In this document: positions 8,994 through 17,325 of the stretch, one piece after another | Layout: each line of letters begins with the position of its first letter | Position numbering within the stretch: the stretch's first letter is position 1 | From: Ureibacillus acetophenoni | GTDB taxonomy: Bacteria > Bacillota > Bacilli > Bacillales_A > Planococcaceae | Length of the DNA stretch: 64,000 nt | Assembly: GCF_900220965.1 (NCBI RefSeq) | Contig: NZ_OBQC01000011.1 | Location: forward strand, 62,001 to 126,000 | Direction: 5' to 3' | Position numbers and translations under genes: made by a program | Notes under the pieces: model-generated | Database searches by the model: none | Told to the model about the DNA's origin: nothing | Seen by the model: only the letters and a program-made list of their open reading frames with translations

Positions 8994-9536
8994 TTAAGAG
9001 ATTGAGGCATTTCTCTTAAATTGTTGAGTATAATTTGTTTTTTCCATTAAAGCTTTTTCTTCAATAGGAATTCTTACGGATAACATTGCGAAGTTTAATA
9101 TAGTAAATACTATTGCCGTGAAATATGCTTCAAACATTAATGGTAAAAGAACTATTTCAGTACATACAACAACATAGTTGGGATGTCGGAAAAATTTATA
9201 TGGACCTTTCTTAACTACATTCGTGCCGGGTAATATAATGATCTTTGTATTCCAAAACTGTCCTAAAGAAGTTAAACACCAAATTCGAATACACTGGACA
9301 ATTATAAAGAAGGAGAAAAGAATTGGAAAAAGGACAGAGGTAGTAAGCTGGAAATACATAACTTCAAACATTAAACTTAAAAAGAAAAAGGTATGAAATG
9401 CAATCATATAAGGATAATGTTCTTTACCAACTTCATATGCACCTTTTGATAGCATGAGTGCTTCATTTCGTTTCGCAATAATTAATTCAATAATTCTTTG
9501 CACGATAACAAGAGTAATAATAATTAAAAAAATCAT
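8994..9536 (-). CDS. bpsB: Isoprenylcysteine carboxyl methyltransferase family protein, BpsB/YpbQ-like
   Basis: A 180-residue membrane protein with about four membrane helices. The conserved ICMT motif is seen as NTKIIILPGTNVVKKGPYKFFRHPNYVVV, quoted here as GPYKFFRHPNYVV, followed by an E of the second metal- or cofactor-side region. In B. subtilis the neighbour pair BpsA-BpsB makes alkylpyrones and methylates them, BpsB being the methyltransferase; the same gene order here implies the same reaction. ATG 9536 is chosen over 9551: a GGAGGG lies 7 nt upstream and the start overlaps the bpsA stop as ATGA. Confidence 0.82.
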   Translation of the reverse strand: MIFLIIITLVIVQRIIELIIAKRNEALMLSKGAYEVGKEHYPYMIAFHTFFFLSLMFEVMYFQLTTSVLFPILFSFFIIVQCIRIWCLTSLGQFWNTKIIILPGTNVVKKGPYKFFRHPNYVVVCTEIVLLPLMFEAYFTAIVFTILNFAMLSVRIPIEEKALMEKTNYTQQFKRNASIS

Positions 9537-10621
9537 CCCAAATCCCTCCATTGAAGTAAAACTGTTTCGCCACTAAATCCAGGCCCAAGTGCAACCATTA
9601 AGCCGTAATCATCTACACTACAATCATTTAACATATATTGTTCAAGTACATAAAGTACAGTTGGAGAAGACATATTACCGTGTAATCTTAAAACCTCTCT
9701 TGAAATTAAAGTGTCATCAGTAGTTAGATTTAAAGCGTCTTCATATGCTTTTAATACTTTTTTACCTCCAGGATGTGCAATAAAGTGGTTAATATCTTTT
9801 TGTGAAACTCCATTTTCTAGTAAAAAATCATGAATAAAGGGACCGAGCCACTTAGTTATTATAGAAGGGATATCTTTTGAGAATATAACGTGAAAACCAT
9901 CATTTTTAATATCCCAGCCCATTACGTCTAGAGAATCAGGCATCCAGTTAGATGCAGTATTTAATATAGAAGGAATCGGTTTTTTCGTTTGAATATTCAC
10001 TTCGTCTCCACATACTAAGGCGCAAGCAACTCCATCTGCAAATAATGAAGCTCCGACTAGGTTACTTTTGGAGTAATCATTTTTTTGGAATGTTAAACTA
10101 CATAATTCTACACATACGACGAGGACCTTCTCCTTTGGGTGTGCACGACAGTAGTCAAAGGCTCTACTAATACCTGAAGCCCCTCCTGCACAGCCAAGCC
10201 CCCAAATGGGGATCCTTTTAACTCGATTAGAAAAGTTCATTAAATTTAATACATGTGCATCAATACTAGGTGTAGAAATTCCTGAACTACTTACAAAAAA
10301 TATTGCGTTCACATCTTCAGGCGAAATGGGTTTTTTAAGAAAGTTAAGGTTTCCAAGACACTTTTTTATCACCTCGACGCTATATTTAGTAGCAAGTTCA
10401 ATATACAAATCGTTGCGTTCTTCAAATGTATGCTCTTGTTTATACCATTCTACAGGTACACAAAATTGTCGTGATTGAATCTCACCATTTTCAAATACTT
10501 TAAGTAATCTGTCGAGCTGTTGAAATTTATCTTGAAAGAGCTCTCTAGTTAATAGTTCTAAGTTGGATTGTTCCATAGAATATGGTGGCTGGTATGTACT
10601 CACTGATACGATTTTAGGCAC
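9533..10621 (-). CDS. bpsA: Type III polyketide synthase (alkylpyrone synthase)
   Basis: A 362-residue chalcone/stilbene synthase-like enzyme that condenses a fatty acyl-CoA with malonyl-CoA to give alkylpyrones or alkylresorcinols. The catalytic triad is visible: Cys in WGLGCAGG (residue 144), His in FIAHPGGKK (283) and Asn in LHGNMSSPT (316). The GPGFSGE motif near the C-terminus completes the active site. Length equals that of B. subtilis BpsA (BcsA). GTG 10621 is the likely start, 9 nt after AAAGGGG; a TTG at 10630 directly abuts that site. It is translationally coupled to the downstream methyltransferase. Confidence 0.9.
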   Translation of the reverse strand: MPKIVSVSTYQPPYSMEQSNLELLTRELFQDKFQQLDRLLKVFENGEIQSRQFCVPVEWYKQEHTFEERNDLYIELATKYSVEVIKKCLGNLNFLKKPISPEDVNAIFFVSSSGISTPSIDAHVLNLMNFSNRVKRIPIWGLGCAGGASGISRAFDYCRAHPKEKVLVVCVELCSLTFQKNDYSKSNLVGASLFADGVACALVCGDEVNIQTKKPIPSILNTASNWMPDSLDVMGWDIKNDGFHVIFSKDIPSIITKWLGPFIHDFLLENGVSQKDINHFIAHPGGKKVLKAYEDALNLTTDDTLISREVLRLHGNMSSPTVLYVLEQYMLNDCSVDDYGLMVALGPGFSGETVLLQWRDLG

Positions 10622-10641
10622 AATAAACAACCCCTTTCTTC

Positions 10642-11325
10642 TTATTTAGATGGTTTTTCCGATTTCGTTTGATTATTTAATGAGAATGTTTTTAATAATA
10701 GTTCTAAATATAGTAAAAAGTAATTGATGCAATCTTTAACAAGTTCCGAAGAGGCTTCGTAATCTTCCGTTTTGTAGTAGAATAGATAATCATTTTTCAA
10801 GATTTCAAGTAGCTTTTTTGAAAACAGATGCATATTAGTAGCATGAAATTGTTCAAGACAGGAGATTAAATTGGAAAAAAGAATAACATCTTCTGATTCG
10901 GGATGTTGGACAGTAGCAATTTCCTTAATTAAAATTTCAAGGGACTTAACGTATCCGAAAAAGGCAATATCTAAATGTCCTAACAGTTCGGAATTAATAG
11001 ATTGCATATATAAACTTTGGAATTTTTTTGATGTGTTTTTCACAAGTGCATTTTCACTAAAACCGTATTTAGGATTAGAAATGATAAACCTTTCTAAGCC
11101 AATTGTATCCTCACGAAAATCATTAAAAATAAAATAATCTCGTTTACACGATGGGCATGTTAAAGATAATGCTGAAACTTTATAATTGTTATTTTCAAAA
11201 GAGTATTGACTCTGAACGGTAGGATGAATATCTAAGTTACAATGAGGACATCTATTGATAATTATGTATTCCTGATTGTCATATTCGTATTGAATTTTCA
11301 TCAATTTGTTTTCATTGTTTTGCAT
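10642..11325 (-). CDS. Zinc-ribbon protein with DUF4145/HEPN-like helical domain
   Basis: About 227 residues. The N-terminal third has two CPxC knuckles (RCPHCNLD and TCPSCKRD) about 30 residues apart, a typical structural zinc ribbon. The rest is helical, with GHLDIAFFGYVKSLEILIKEI near residue 125 resembling the central helix of DUF4145 proteins of the HEPN group. The catalytic RxxxH of RNase HEPN proteins is not seen. It ends 20 nt before the type III polyketide synthase start, so the three genes are probably one transcript. The start is uncertain: ATG 11325 is 10 nt and TTG 11331 is 4 nt from AGGAG. I do not know its function. Confidence 0.68.
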   Translation of the reverse strand: MQNNENKLMKIQYEYDNQEYIIINRCPHCNLDIHPTVQSQYSFENNNYKVSALSLTCPSCKRDYFIFNDFREDTIGLERFIISNPKYGFSENALVKNTSKKFQSLYMQSINSELLGHLDIAFFGYVKSLEILIKEIATVQHPESEDVILFSNLISCLEQFHATNMHLFSKKLLEILKNDYLFYYKTEDYEASSELVKDCINYFLLYLELLLKTFSLNNQTKSEKPSK

Positions 11326-11442
11326 TGACAAAGAGCTCCTTTATACAGAATTGATGGTACTTATAAACATTCAGGTAAGTTCTCTTTTATAGTTTCCAAT
11401 ATGTAAAAAATCATTCGAACAGTTAACATTTATATAAGAGAT

Positions 11443-11478
11443 AAAAAAACTGGTGGGATATTCATTAACCCACCAGTT
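11443..11478 (-). terminator. Terminator of the MerR/TipA-type gene
   Basis: A 10-bp stem (11448-11457 with 11469-11478) is followed on the minus strand by a run of T (from the A run at 11443-11449). Confidence 0.8.
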
Positions 11479-11498
11479 AAAAATATAATTATCTAGTT

Positions 11499-12254
11499 TT
11501 ACTCAGTAAAAGTGTAAATTGCTTCTTTTAAGAACTCAGTAGCGCCGTCTCCACATTTTTCGTAGTAAGCTTTAAAGCGTTCATCGGCTACATACATATC
11601 TGCAAGGCCTCTATGCGCTTCCTTTGAATAAGAAGGCCAAGTAAACGTTAGCCACTGTTTATGTTTTAAAGCTACTTCTTGTGCAATTGTAGATGTGGGA
11701 TCGCCAGTTTCTAGAGCCTTTGTTAGAAGTTCTAAAACTTCTTCTCCTAACTTTACCATTACATCATATTTTTCTTGGGACATATTTTTGAATATTTTGT
11801 TCGACTCTTCAACTGTTTTCTCACCGTATTTTTCTCGAATTTCCTCACCATATTTTTCTTCATTCTCAGAAATTAACTTATCTTTAAATGCCTCGAATTT
11901 TTGCTCATTTGACATAAGAATTTCTCCTTTCTCGTGGGCGATGGTATTCTCCACCGTACTAATTAATTTTTCCAGTCGGGATTTTTTTTCTTCAAGTTTA
12001 CTTAAATGTGTTTGTAATGCTTTTGTTTTATCGAATTCAGGATTGTTCATAATAGAAATAATAGTGTCTAATTCAACATCAAGCTCTCTAAAAAACAATA
12101 TTTGTTGAAGTCGATCAACTTCTATTTGTCCATAGATTCTGTATCCTGAACTATTAATTCTTGCTGGTTTGAGTAGGTTGATTTCATCATAATAGCGTAA
12201 TGTTCGCGCGCTAACATTTGCTAATTTGGCAAGCTTGCTAATTGTATATTCCAT
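11499..12254 (-). CDS. MerR family regulator with TipAS drug-binding domain (Mta-like)
   Basis: A 251-residue transcription activator. Residues 1-70 are a MerR winged helix (YTISKLAKLANVSARTLRYYDE, quoted in part), residues about 75-120 a coiled-coil dimerisation helix, and residues about 125-250 a TipAS domain (KYGEKTVEES, then HRGLADMYVADERFKAYYEK), which in TipA and Mta binds hydrophobic antibiotics. ATG 12254 is chosen because an AGGAGGGA site precedes it; nine extra codons upstream have none. A TTGACC-19 bp-TATGAT promoter just upstream has the long spacer that MerR proteins act on, so autoactivation is likely. No drug exporter is adjacent, so the target beyond itself is unknown. Confidence 0.87.
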   Translation of the reverse strand: MEYTISKLAKLANVSARTLRYYDEINLLKPARINSSGYRIYGQIEVDRLQQILFFRELDVELDTIISIMNNPEFDKTKALQTHLSKLEEKKSRLEKLISTVENTIAHEKGEILMSNEQKFEAFKDKLISENEEKYGEEIREKYGEKTVEESNKIFKNMSQEKYDVMVKLGEEVLELLTKALETGDPTSTIAQEVALKHKQWLTFTWPSYSKEAHRGLADMYVADERFKAYYEKCGDGATEFLKEAIYTFTE

Positions 12255-12276
12255 GTTTAATCCCTCCTGTATTTCA

Positions 12277-12307
12277 ATCATATAGGTTAACGTAACGTGA
12301 AGGTCAA
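12277..12307 (-). promoter_or_regulatory. MerR-type promoter with 19-bp spacer
   Basis: On the minus strand TTGACC (12302-12307) and TATGAT (12277-12282) are separated by exactly 19 bp. The spacer holds an imperfect inverted repeat centred on ACGT..ACGT. Such over-long spacers are the hallmark of promoters twisted into activity by MerR family proteins. The start point would fall just before the ribosome binding site at 12261-12268. Confidence 0.7.
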
Positions 12308-12443
12308 TAACTTATAACTGAAAAAATTATTTGAGTTTGGATTACGATGTGTTGGAATTATTTCACTAGTAACTTAAATGAAATTATCTTAAGATGGAGA
12401 ATGTATGAAAATATGCGGGGTTTCCCGTGCGAGGTTATGAAAA

Positions 12444-13076
12444 ATGGAGCAAAAAAAGGTACAAGTTAGACAGCCGAAATATGCAAAGATTGCAGCTGAT
12501 ATTGCATCAAAGATTGTAGAAAAAAAATATGTTGTTGGTGAAAAAATTTATGCTAGATCTTCTCTAGCAAGCCAATATGGTGTTTCATCCGAAACAGCTA
12601 GAAGGGCAATTGCGGTCTTACAAGACTTGGAAATTGTAGAGGCAACAAAAGGTAGTGGGGTTATGATAAAATCCTACGAAAAGGCAGCTCAATTTGTTCA
12701 ACAATTTCTAGATGTACAATCAGTCCATCAAATTCAGTTAGAAGTGTTAGAAAGTTTGAAACGCCAAAGAGAGGAACTAAACTATTTACAGGAGATTACT
12801 GACCGATTAGTTAATCGAACTGAAAGATTTAGGTCCGTAAATCCCTTTGTCCCTTTTCAAATCGAAGTTTTAGAACAATCACCATATATTTTTCGTTCAA
12901 TTGGAGAAATCAACTTTTGGCAAAATACATCAGCTACAATCGTGGGTATAAAAAGAGGGCAAGACTTATTTGTATCACCTGGACCGTATATTACAATTGA
13001 ACCAAATGACATTATTTATTTCATAGGAAATGACGAAAGTTTAGAACGTGTTGAGAAATTTTTATATTCATATTAG
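12444..13076 (+). CDS. GntR family regulator with C-terminal RCK_C (TrkA_C) domain, BusR-like
   Basis: A 210-residue DNA-binding protein. Residues about 12-76 form a GntR winged helix (LASQYGVSSETARRAIAVLQ), residues about 88-125 a coiled coil, and residues about 136-210 an RCK_C domain (FVSPGPYITIEPNDIIYFIG). This architecture is that of BusR, which in streptococci and lactococci binds c-di-AMP through RCK_C and represses the glycine betaine transporter BusA/OpuA. The gene sits directly upstream of opuAA-opuAB-opuAC, separated by its own terminator and the opuA promoter, which strongly suggests it controls that operon. Start ATG 12444 follows GAGG by 9 nt. Confidence 0.85.
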   Translation: MEQKKVQVRQPKYAKIAADIASKIVEKKYVVGEKIYARSSLASQYGVSSETARRAIAVLQDLEIVEATKGSGVMIKSYEKAAQFVQQFLDVQSVHQIQLEVLESLKRQREELNYLQEITDRLVNRTERFRSVNPFVPFQIEVLEQSPYIFRSIGEINFWQNTSATIVGIKRGQDLFVSPGPYITIEPNDIIYFIGNDESLERVEKFLYSY

Positions 13077-13078
13077 TG

Positions 13079-13120
13079 GGTCTGCGGATACTTTATATAA
13101 AGGTATTCGTAGACCTTTTT
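13079..13120 (+). terminator. Terminator of the BusR-like gene
   Basis: A 13-bp stem with G-U pairs (13079-13091 with 13103-13115) is followed by TTTTT. Confidence 0.75.
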
Positions 13121-13156
13121 CTATTGTTTTGTAAGGTAGTTTACAAGATTGGAAGA

Positions 13157-13196
13157 TTGACACAAGTAACAACTCTTTGTTAACATTAGGTTGTCA
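13157..13196 (+). promoter_or_regulatory. opuA promoter with overlapping inverted repeats (candidate BusR operator)
   Basis: TTGACA (13157-13162) and TAACAT (13181-13186, with TG at 13178-13179) are separated by 18 bp. A perfect inverted repeat TAACAA-CTCT-TTGTTA (13167-13182) fills the spacer, and TGACA (13158-13162) faces TGTCA (13192-13196). Such placement suits a repressor. The link to the BusR-like protein is inference from position. Confidence 0.5.
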
Positions 13197-13244
13197 CTTA
13201 GATAATTGGGAAATACTTACTAATTGGATGGAGAGGAGAATGAT

Positions 13245-14459
13245 ATGGATAAGATAAAGATTGAAAATGTGTCTAAAATATTTGGTAGCGGTAGGCATAT
13301 TAATCAAGCATTAAAGCTAGTCGAGCAGAATAAAAGCAAGACTGAAATATTGAAACAAACGGGTGCAACAATTGGTGTATACAATGCCAATTTTACCGTT
13401 AAAGAAGGCGAAGTCTTTGTTATTATGGGACTTTCAGGTAGTGGTAAATCTACATTAGTTCGTTTATTAAACCGCCTCATTGAACCCACGAGTGGAAACA
13501 TCTATATAGATGGCGAAAATATCTCCAAAATGAACAAACAACAGCTCATTAAAGTCCGTAGGGAGAAAATGAGTATGGTGTTTCAAAACTTCGGCTTATT
13601 CCCACAAAGAACTGTACTAGCAAATACAGAATATGGTTTAGAAATTCGCGGAATTTCAAAAGAAGAAAGACGATTGAAAGCAGAAAAGGCTTTAGATAAT
13701 GCGGGGTTATTACCATATAAAGACCAATATCCAAGCCAATTATCAGGTGGTATGCAACAACGTGTTGGCTTAGCAAGAGCATTAGCAAATGACCCTGACA
13801 TCCTGCTAATGGATGAAGCTTTTTCTGCGCTCGATCCTTTAATCCGTAAAGATATGCAAGACGAGTTACTCGATTTGCAACAAAAAATGAAAAAGACAAT
13901 TATCTTTATTACACATGACTTAAATGAGGCGTTACGTATTGGTGACCGGATTGCGTTAATGAAAGATGGCGAAATTATTCAAATTGGTACAGGGGAAGAA
14001 ATATTAACGAACCCTGCTAACGATTATGTTAGATCATTCTTGGAAGATGTTGACCGTTCGAAAGTTCTAACAGTTGAAAATGCAATGATTCGTCCGATTT
14101 CAATAAATATTGATATTGATGGCCCTAAAGTGGCTCTACAAACAATGCGAGAAGAGGAAGTAAGTGTAGTTCTTGCTGTCAATAAAATGAGAGAGTTTAA
14201 AGGTTATATAACTGCAGATGATGCATTAGAAGCTTCAAAACGTGGTGAAAGTAATCTATCAAACTATTTAAGAACAGATATGCCAACTGTTCAGCCAGAT
14301 ACGTTCATTCAAGATGTGCTAAGTGTAATTTCTGATTCGAAAACACCACTAGCAGTCGTACGTGAACAAAAATTAGTTGGCGTTTTAATTAGAGGCGTTG
14401 TTATTGAAACCCTCTCTACAAGTAATGAGGGGGTGACAGAACATGAGTCAGTTTCTTGA
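13245..14459 (+). CDS. opuAA: Glycine betaine ABC transporter ATPase OpuAA
   Basis: A 404-residue ATPase of the osmoprotectant importer OpuA. Walker A is GLSGSGKST, the signature [15 protein letters not shown], Walker [14 protein letters not shown]. The N-terminal extension before the ABC domain ([24 protein letters not shown], quoted in part as [13 protein letters not shown]) is specific to the OpuA/ProV group. Residues about 280-400 form two CBS motifs, used in relatives to sense ionic strength or c-di-AMP. ATG 13245 is chosen for its AGGAG 6 nt upstream. The 3' end overlaps opuAB by 17 nt. Confidence 0.94.
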   Translation: MDKIKIENVSKIFGSGRHINQALKLVEQNKSKTEILKQTGATIGVYNANFTVKEGEVFVIMGLSGSGKSTLVRLLNRLIEPTSGNIYIDGENISKMNKQQLIKVRREKMSMVFQNFGLFPQRTVLANTEYGLEIRGISKEERRLKAEKALDNAGLLPYKDQYPSQLSGGMQQRVGLARALANDPDILLMDEAFSALDPLIRKDMQDELLDLQQKMKKTIIFITHDLNEALRIGDRIALMKDGEIIQIGTGEEILTNPANDYVRSFLEDVDRSKVLTVENAMIRPISINIDIDGPKVALQTMREEEVSVVLAVNKMREFKGYITADDALEASKRGESNLSNYLRTDMPTVQPDTFIQDVLSVISDSKTPLAVVREQKLVGVLIRGVVIETLSTSNEGVTEHESVS

Positions 14460-15294
14460 TTTTGTACCGACTATTCCTATAGCTAAATCTGTCGAATGGT
14501 TCATGGATCTGTTAACAAGTAACCTTGCACCTCTTTTTGATTCGATTCAAAAAGGCGGAAAATATGCAATGGAATCTGTTACAGATTTACTAATTTTAAT
14601 ACCCCCAATTCTTTTTATATTAATAATAGGGGTAATCGCATTTTTCGCTACAAAAAGGAAGTTTGGTTTAGCAGTATTTTCAATCGTTGGTCTATTTTTA
14701 ATTTATAACCAAGGACTTTGGGAAGAACTAATGAACACAATCACTCTTGTTATATTTGCGAGTTTGATTGCAATTATTATTGGTGTTCCTTTAGGAATAT
14801 TAATGTCAAAAAACTCAGTTGCAGAAGCAATTATTAAGCCAGTATTAGACTTTATGCAAACAATGCCTGGTTTTGTTTACTTAATACCAGCAGTTGCATT
14901 CTTCGGAATAGGTGTAGTTCCAGGTGTATTTGCCTCAGTTATTTTCGCTCTTCCACCAACAGTTCGCTTTACAAATTTAGGTATTAGACAAGTGCCGAAA
15001 GAATTAGTAGAAGCATCTGAATCATATGGAAGTACGGGTTGGCAAAAGCTCACTAAGGTTGAATTGCCTCTAGCAAAATCTACAATAATGGCGGGTATTA
15101 ACCAAACTGTATTACTATCATTATCAATGGTTGTAATAGCATCTATGATTGGTGCGCCAGGATTAGGAAGAGATGTATTATCTGCATTACAAAGAGCTCA
15201 AGTTGGTAATGGCTTTGTAGCCGGTATCAGTTTAGTAATATTGGCTATTATATTTGACCGTTTAACTCAAAGTTTCAATAAAAAGAAACAATAG
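14443..15294 (+). CDS. opuAB: Glycine betaine ABC transporter permease OpuAB
   Basis: A 283-residue membrane protein, the same length as B. subtilis OpuAB. It has an N-terminal amphipathic region ([18 protein letters not shown]), then about seven membrane helices with the BPD_transp_1 core. The EAA loop ([23 protein letters not shown], quoted as [15 protein letters not shown]) lies near residue 195. It forms the translocation pore as a homodimer with OpuAA. Translation is coupled to opuAA by the overlap. It ends 82 nt before the first opuAC; no terminator is seen between them. Confidence 0.94.
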   Translation: MSQFLDFVPTIPIAKSVEWFMDLLTSNLAPLFDSIQKGGKYAMESVTDLLILIPPILFILIIGVIAFFATKRKFGLAVFSIVGLFLIYNQGLWEELMNTITLVIFASLIAIIIGVPLGILMSKNSVAEAIIKPVLDFMQTMPGFVYLIPAVAFFGIGVVPGVFASVIFALPPTVRFTNLGIRQVPKELVEASESYGSTGWQKLTKVELPLAKSTIMAGINQTVLLSLSMVVIASMIGAPGLGRDVLSALQRAQVGNGFVAGISLVILAIIFDRLTQSFNKKKQ

Positions 15295-15376
15295 AATGTG
15301 AAATTTTAATGTAATTAAAAATTCAAATGAGTAGTCTTTACCGAGGCTGTTTGTTTAGACAAAGGGAGACGAAAAA

Positions 15377-16294
15377 ATGAAGAGTTTAAAGAAGAAGTTA
15401 GGAATAACTGCAATATTATCCTTTACTCTACTATTAGCCGCGTGTGGCAGTAGTGAAGAAGGTTCAAATGGAAGTGGGCAAGAAACAGCATCAGATAGTT
15501 TAGGTGAAGCATTAGATTATACAATTACTGGTATTGAACCGGGAGCAGGTATAACTCAACTAACACTAAATACTTTAGAAGAATATGAAAACTTAGAAGG
15601 TTGGACACTTCTAGAAAGTTCAACTGCAGGGATGATTGGTGCTTTAGATCAAGCTATTAAAAATGAGGAGCCGATTATCGTAACAGGTTGGAATCCACAC
15701 TGGAAGTTCTCTGCATACGATTTGAAATACTTGGAAGACCCTAAAGGAACATTAGGTGGGGCTGAAGATATTAATACAATTACAAGAAAAGGTTTGGAAG
15801 AAGACATGCCTGAAGCTTATACAATTCTCGATCGTTTCTACTGGGAACCAGAAGATATGGAGGCTGTAATGTATGCTGCTCAAGAAATACCTTTTGAAGA
15901 GGCTGCCCAAAATTGGATTGACGAAAATGCTGATAAAGTAAGCGAATGGACAGAAGGTGTAGAGAAGGTAGATGGAGTAGATATTGAACTAGTTATCACA
16001 CCTTGGGATACAGAACGTGCTTCTGGCCAAGTGATGAAAATTGTATTAGAACAACAAGGTTACAATGTAACTCTAACTCCAGTTGACCCAGCAATTATGT
16101 TCCAAGCAATCGCCACAGCTGAAGGCGATGCAAGTGTTGCACCGTGGTTGCCAAATACACATGGTTCTTTCTATGAAAAATATAAAGAAGATATTGTCGA
16201 TTTAGGTCCAAACTTAACAGGTACAAAAACAGGATTAGTTGTTCCTGCATACATGGACATTGATTCCATTGAGGACTTAATGCCGAAAAAATAA
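15377..16294 (+). CDS. opuAC: Glycine betaine-binding lipoprotein OpuAC, lobe order as in B. subtilis
   Basis: A 305-residue lipoprotein; the lipobox LAAC places the acylated cysteine at residue 23. The first half (residues about 46-195) starts YTITGIEPGAG and carries GWNPHW with W105; the second half (about 202-300) carries ITPWDTE with W210 and APWLPNTH with W257 and H262. These correspond to the aromatic cage and the histidine that hold the trimethylammonium and carboxylate of glycine betaine in OpuAC. The lobe order is that of B. subtilis OpuAC. A second binding protein with the reverse order follows. Start ATG 15377 after AAAGGGAG. Confidence 0.93.
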   Translation: MKSLKKKLGITAILSFTLLLAACGSSEEGSNGSGQETASDSLGEALDYTITGIEPGAGITQLTLNTLEEYENLEGWTLLESSTAGMIGALDQAIKNEEPIIVTGWNPHWKFSAYDLKYLEDPKGTLGGAEDINTITRKGLEEDMPEAYTILDRFYWEPEDMEAVMYAAQEIPFEEAAQNWIDENADKVSEWTEGVEKVDGVDIELVITPWDTERASGQVMKIVLEQQGYNVTLTPVDPAIMFQAIATAEGDASVAPWLPNTHGSFYEKYKEDIVDLGPNLTGTKTGLVVPAYMDIDSIEDLMPKK

Positions 16295-16372
16295 TTATTA
16301 TACTTTTGGTTTATACAAAATTAATACTTTTGTTTAAATATTAAAAGTTTGGGTGAAAGGGAGATAAATAGC

Positions 16373-17266
16373 ATGAAATTCAAAAAACTAAAGATGCTAG
16401 GTTTAACGCTTGGTTTAGGAGCGATGTTAGCTGCATGTGGATCAGATGATAGTACAACAACCAATAATGAAGAATCAAAAGCTGATACTGGATCAAAAGC
16501 GGTTAATTTAGCGTATGTAGAATGGGATAGTGAAATTGCATCAACACATGTTGTAGGAAAAGTTTTAGAAGACTTAGGTTATGATGTTACACTAACTCCT
16601 TTAGATAATGCAATTATGTGGGAAGCAGTATCAACTGGAGAAGCAGATGCAATGGTAGCTGGATGGTTACCAGGAACTCATGCCGCACAATATGAAAGAT
16701 ATAAAGATGGTTTAGTAGAATTAGGAGAAAACCTATCAGGTGCTAAAATTGGATTAGTTGTTCCAACTTATATGGAAGCTAATTCTATCGCTGACTTATC
16801 AGGAGAAGCAGACATGAAAATTACAGGTATCGAAGCAGGTGCGGGAGTAATGGCTGCTACTGAAAATGCAATTGCGGAATATGCAAATTTAAATGGCTGG
16901 GAACTTGTACCTTCATCTTCTGGAGCAATGACAGTAGCTTTAGATCAGGCGATTAAAAGTGAAGAAGAAATTATTGTTACAGGCTGGTCACCACACTGGA
17001 AGTTTGCTGCATATGACTTGAAATATTTAGAGGATCCTCAAGGTGTTTATGGTGGGGAAGAAACTATTAACACATTTGCTCGTCAAGGCTTAGAAGAAGA
17101 TTTACCGGAAGCATTTAAAGTGATTGACGCCTTCCACTGGACGAGTGCAGATATGGAAGAGGTAATGCTTGATATTAATTCGGGAACGTCACCTGAAGAT
17201 GCTGCTGCTAAATGGGTTGAAGCTCACCCAGACAAAGTTGCTGAATGGACGAAAGATGTAGAGTAA
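16373..17266 (+). CDS. opuAC: Second glycine betaine-binding lipoprotein, lobe-swapped (circularly permuted) relative of OpuAC
   Basis: A 297-residue lipoprotein with lipobox LAAC, cysteine at residue 22. The lobes are in reverse order compared with the gene before it: residues about 43-140 (NLAYVEWDSEIAS, W51; AGWLPGTH, W98 and H103) equal the second half of the upstream protein, and residues about 148-297 (MKITGIEAGAG, then GWSPHW with W205) equal its first half. All cage residues are kept, so it should bind betaine or a related compound. ATG 16373 follows AAGGGAG by 9 nt. The gene closes the opuA operon before a strong terminator. Confidence 0.9.
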   Translation: MKFKKLKMLGLTLGLGAMLAACGSDDSTTTNNEESKADTGSKAVNLAYVEWDSEIASTHVVGKVLEDLGYDVTLTPLDNAIMWEAVSTGEADAMVAGWLPGTHAAQYERYKDGLVELGENLSGAKIGLVVPTYMEANSIADLSGEADMKITGIEAGAGVMAATENAIAEYANLNGWELVPSSSGAMTVALDQAIKSEEEIIVTGWSPHWKFAAYDLKYLEDPQGVYGGEETINTFARQGLEEDLPEAFKVIDAFHWTSADMEEVMLDINSGTSPEDAAAKWVEAHPDKVAEWTKDVE

Positions 17267-17285
17267 TAAAATAAGCTCCTTAATG

Positions 17286-17325
17286 AAAAACCGATTTGTC
17301 ACTTAATTGTGACAAATCGGTTTTT
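17286..17325. terminator. Bidirectional terminator of the opuA operon
   Basis: A perfect 17-bp stem (17286-17302 with 17309-17325, loop TTAATT) carries A and T runs at both ends, serving opuA and the convergent gene at 17326. Confidence 0.9.

Noticed and set aside
10642-11325. Idea that the zinc-ribbon/DUF4145-like protein is an antiphage HEPN nuclease
   Set aside because: The RxxxH catalytic motif of HEPN nucleases is not seen, and the neighbours are biosynthetic genes and not a defence partner.
13549-13899. 116-codon minus-strand frame antisense to opuAA
   Set aside because: It is complementary to the conserved ATPase core and has no start signals.
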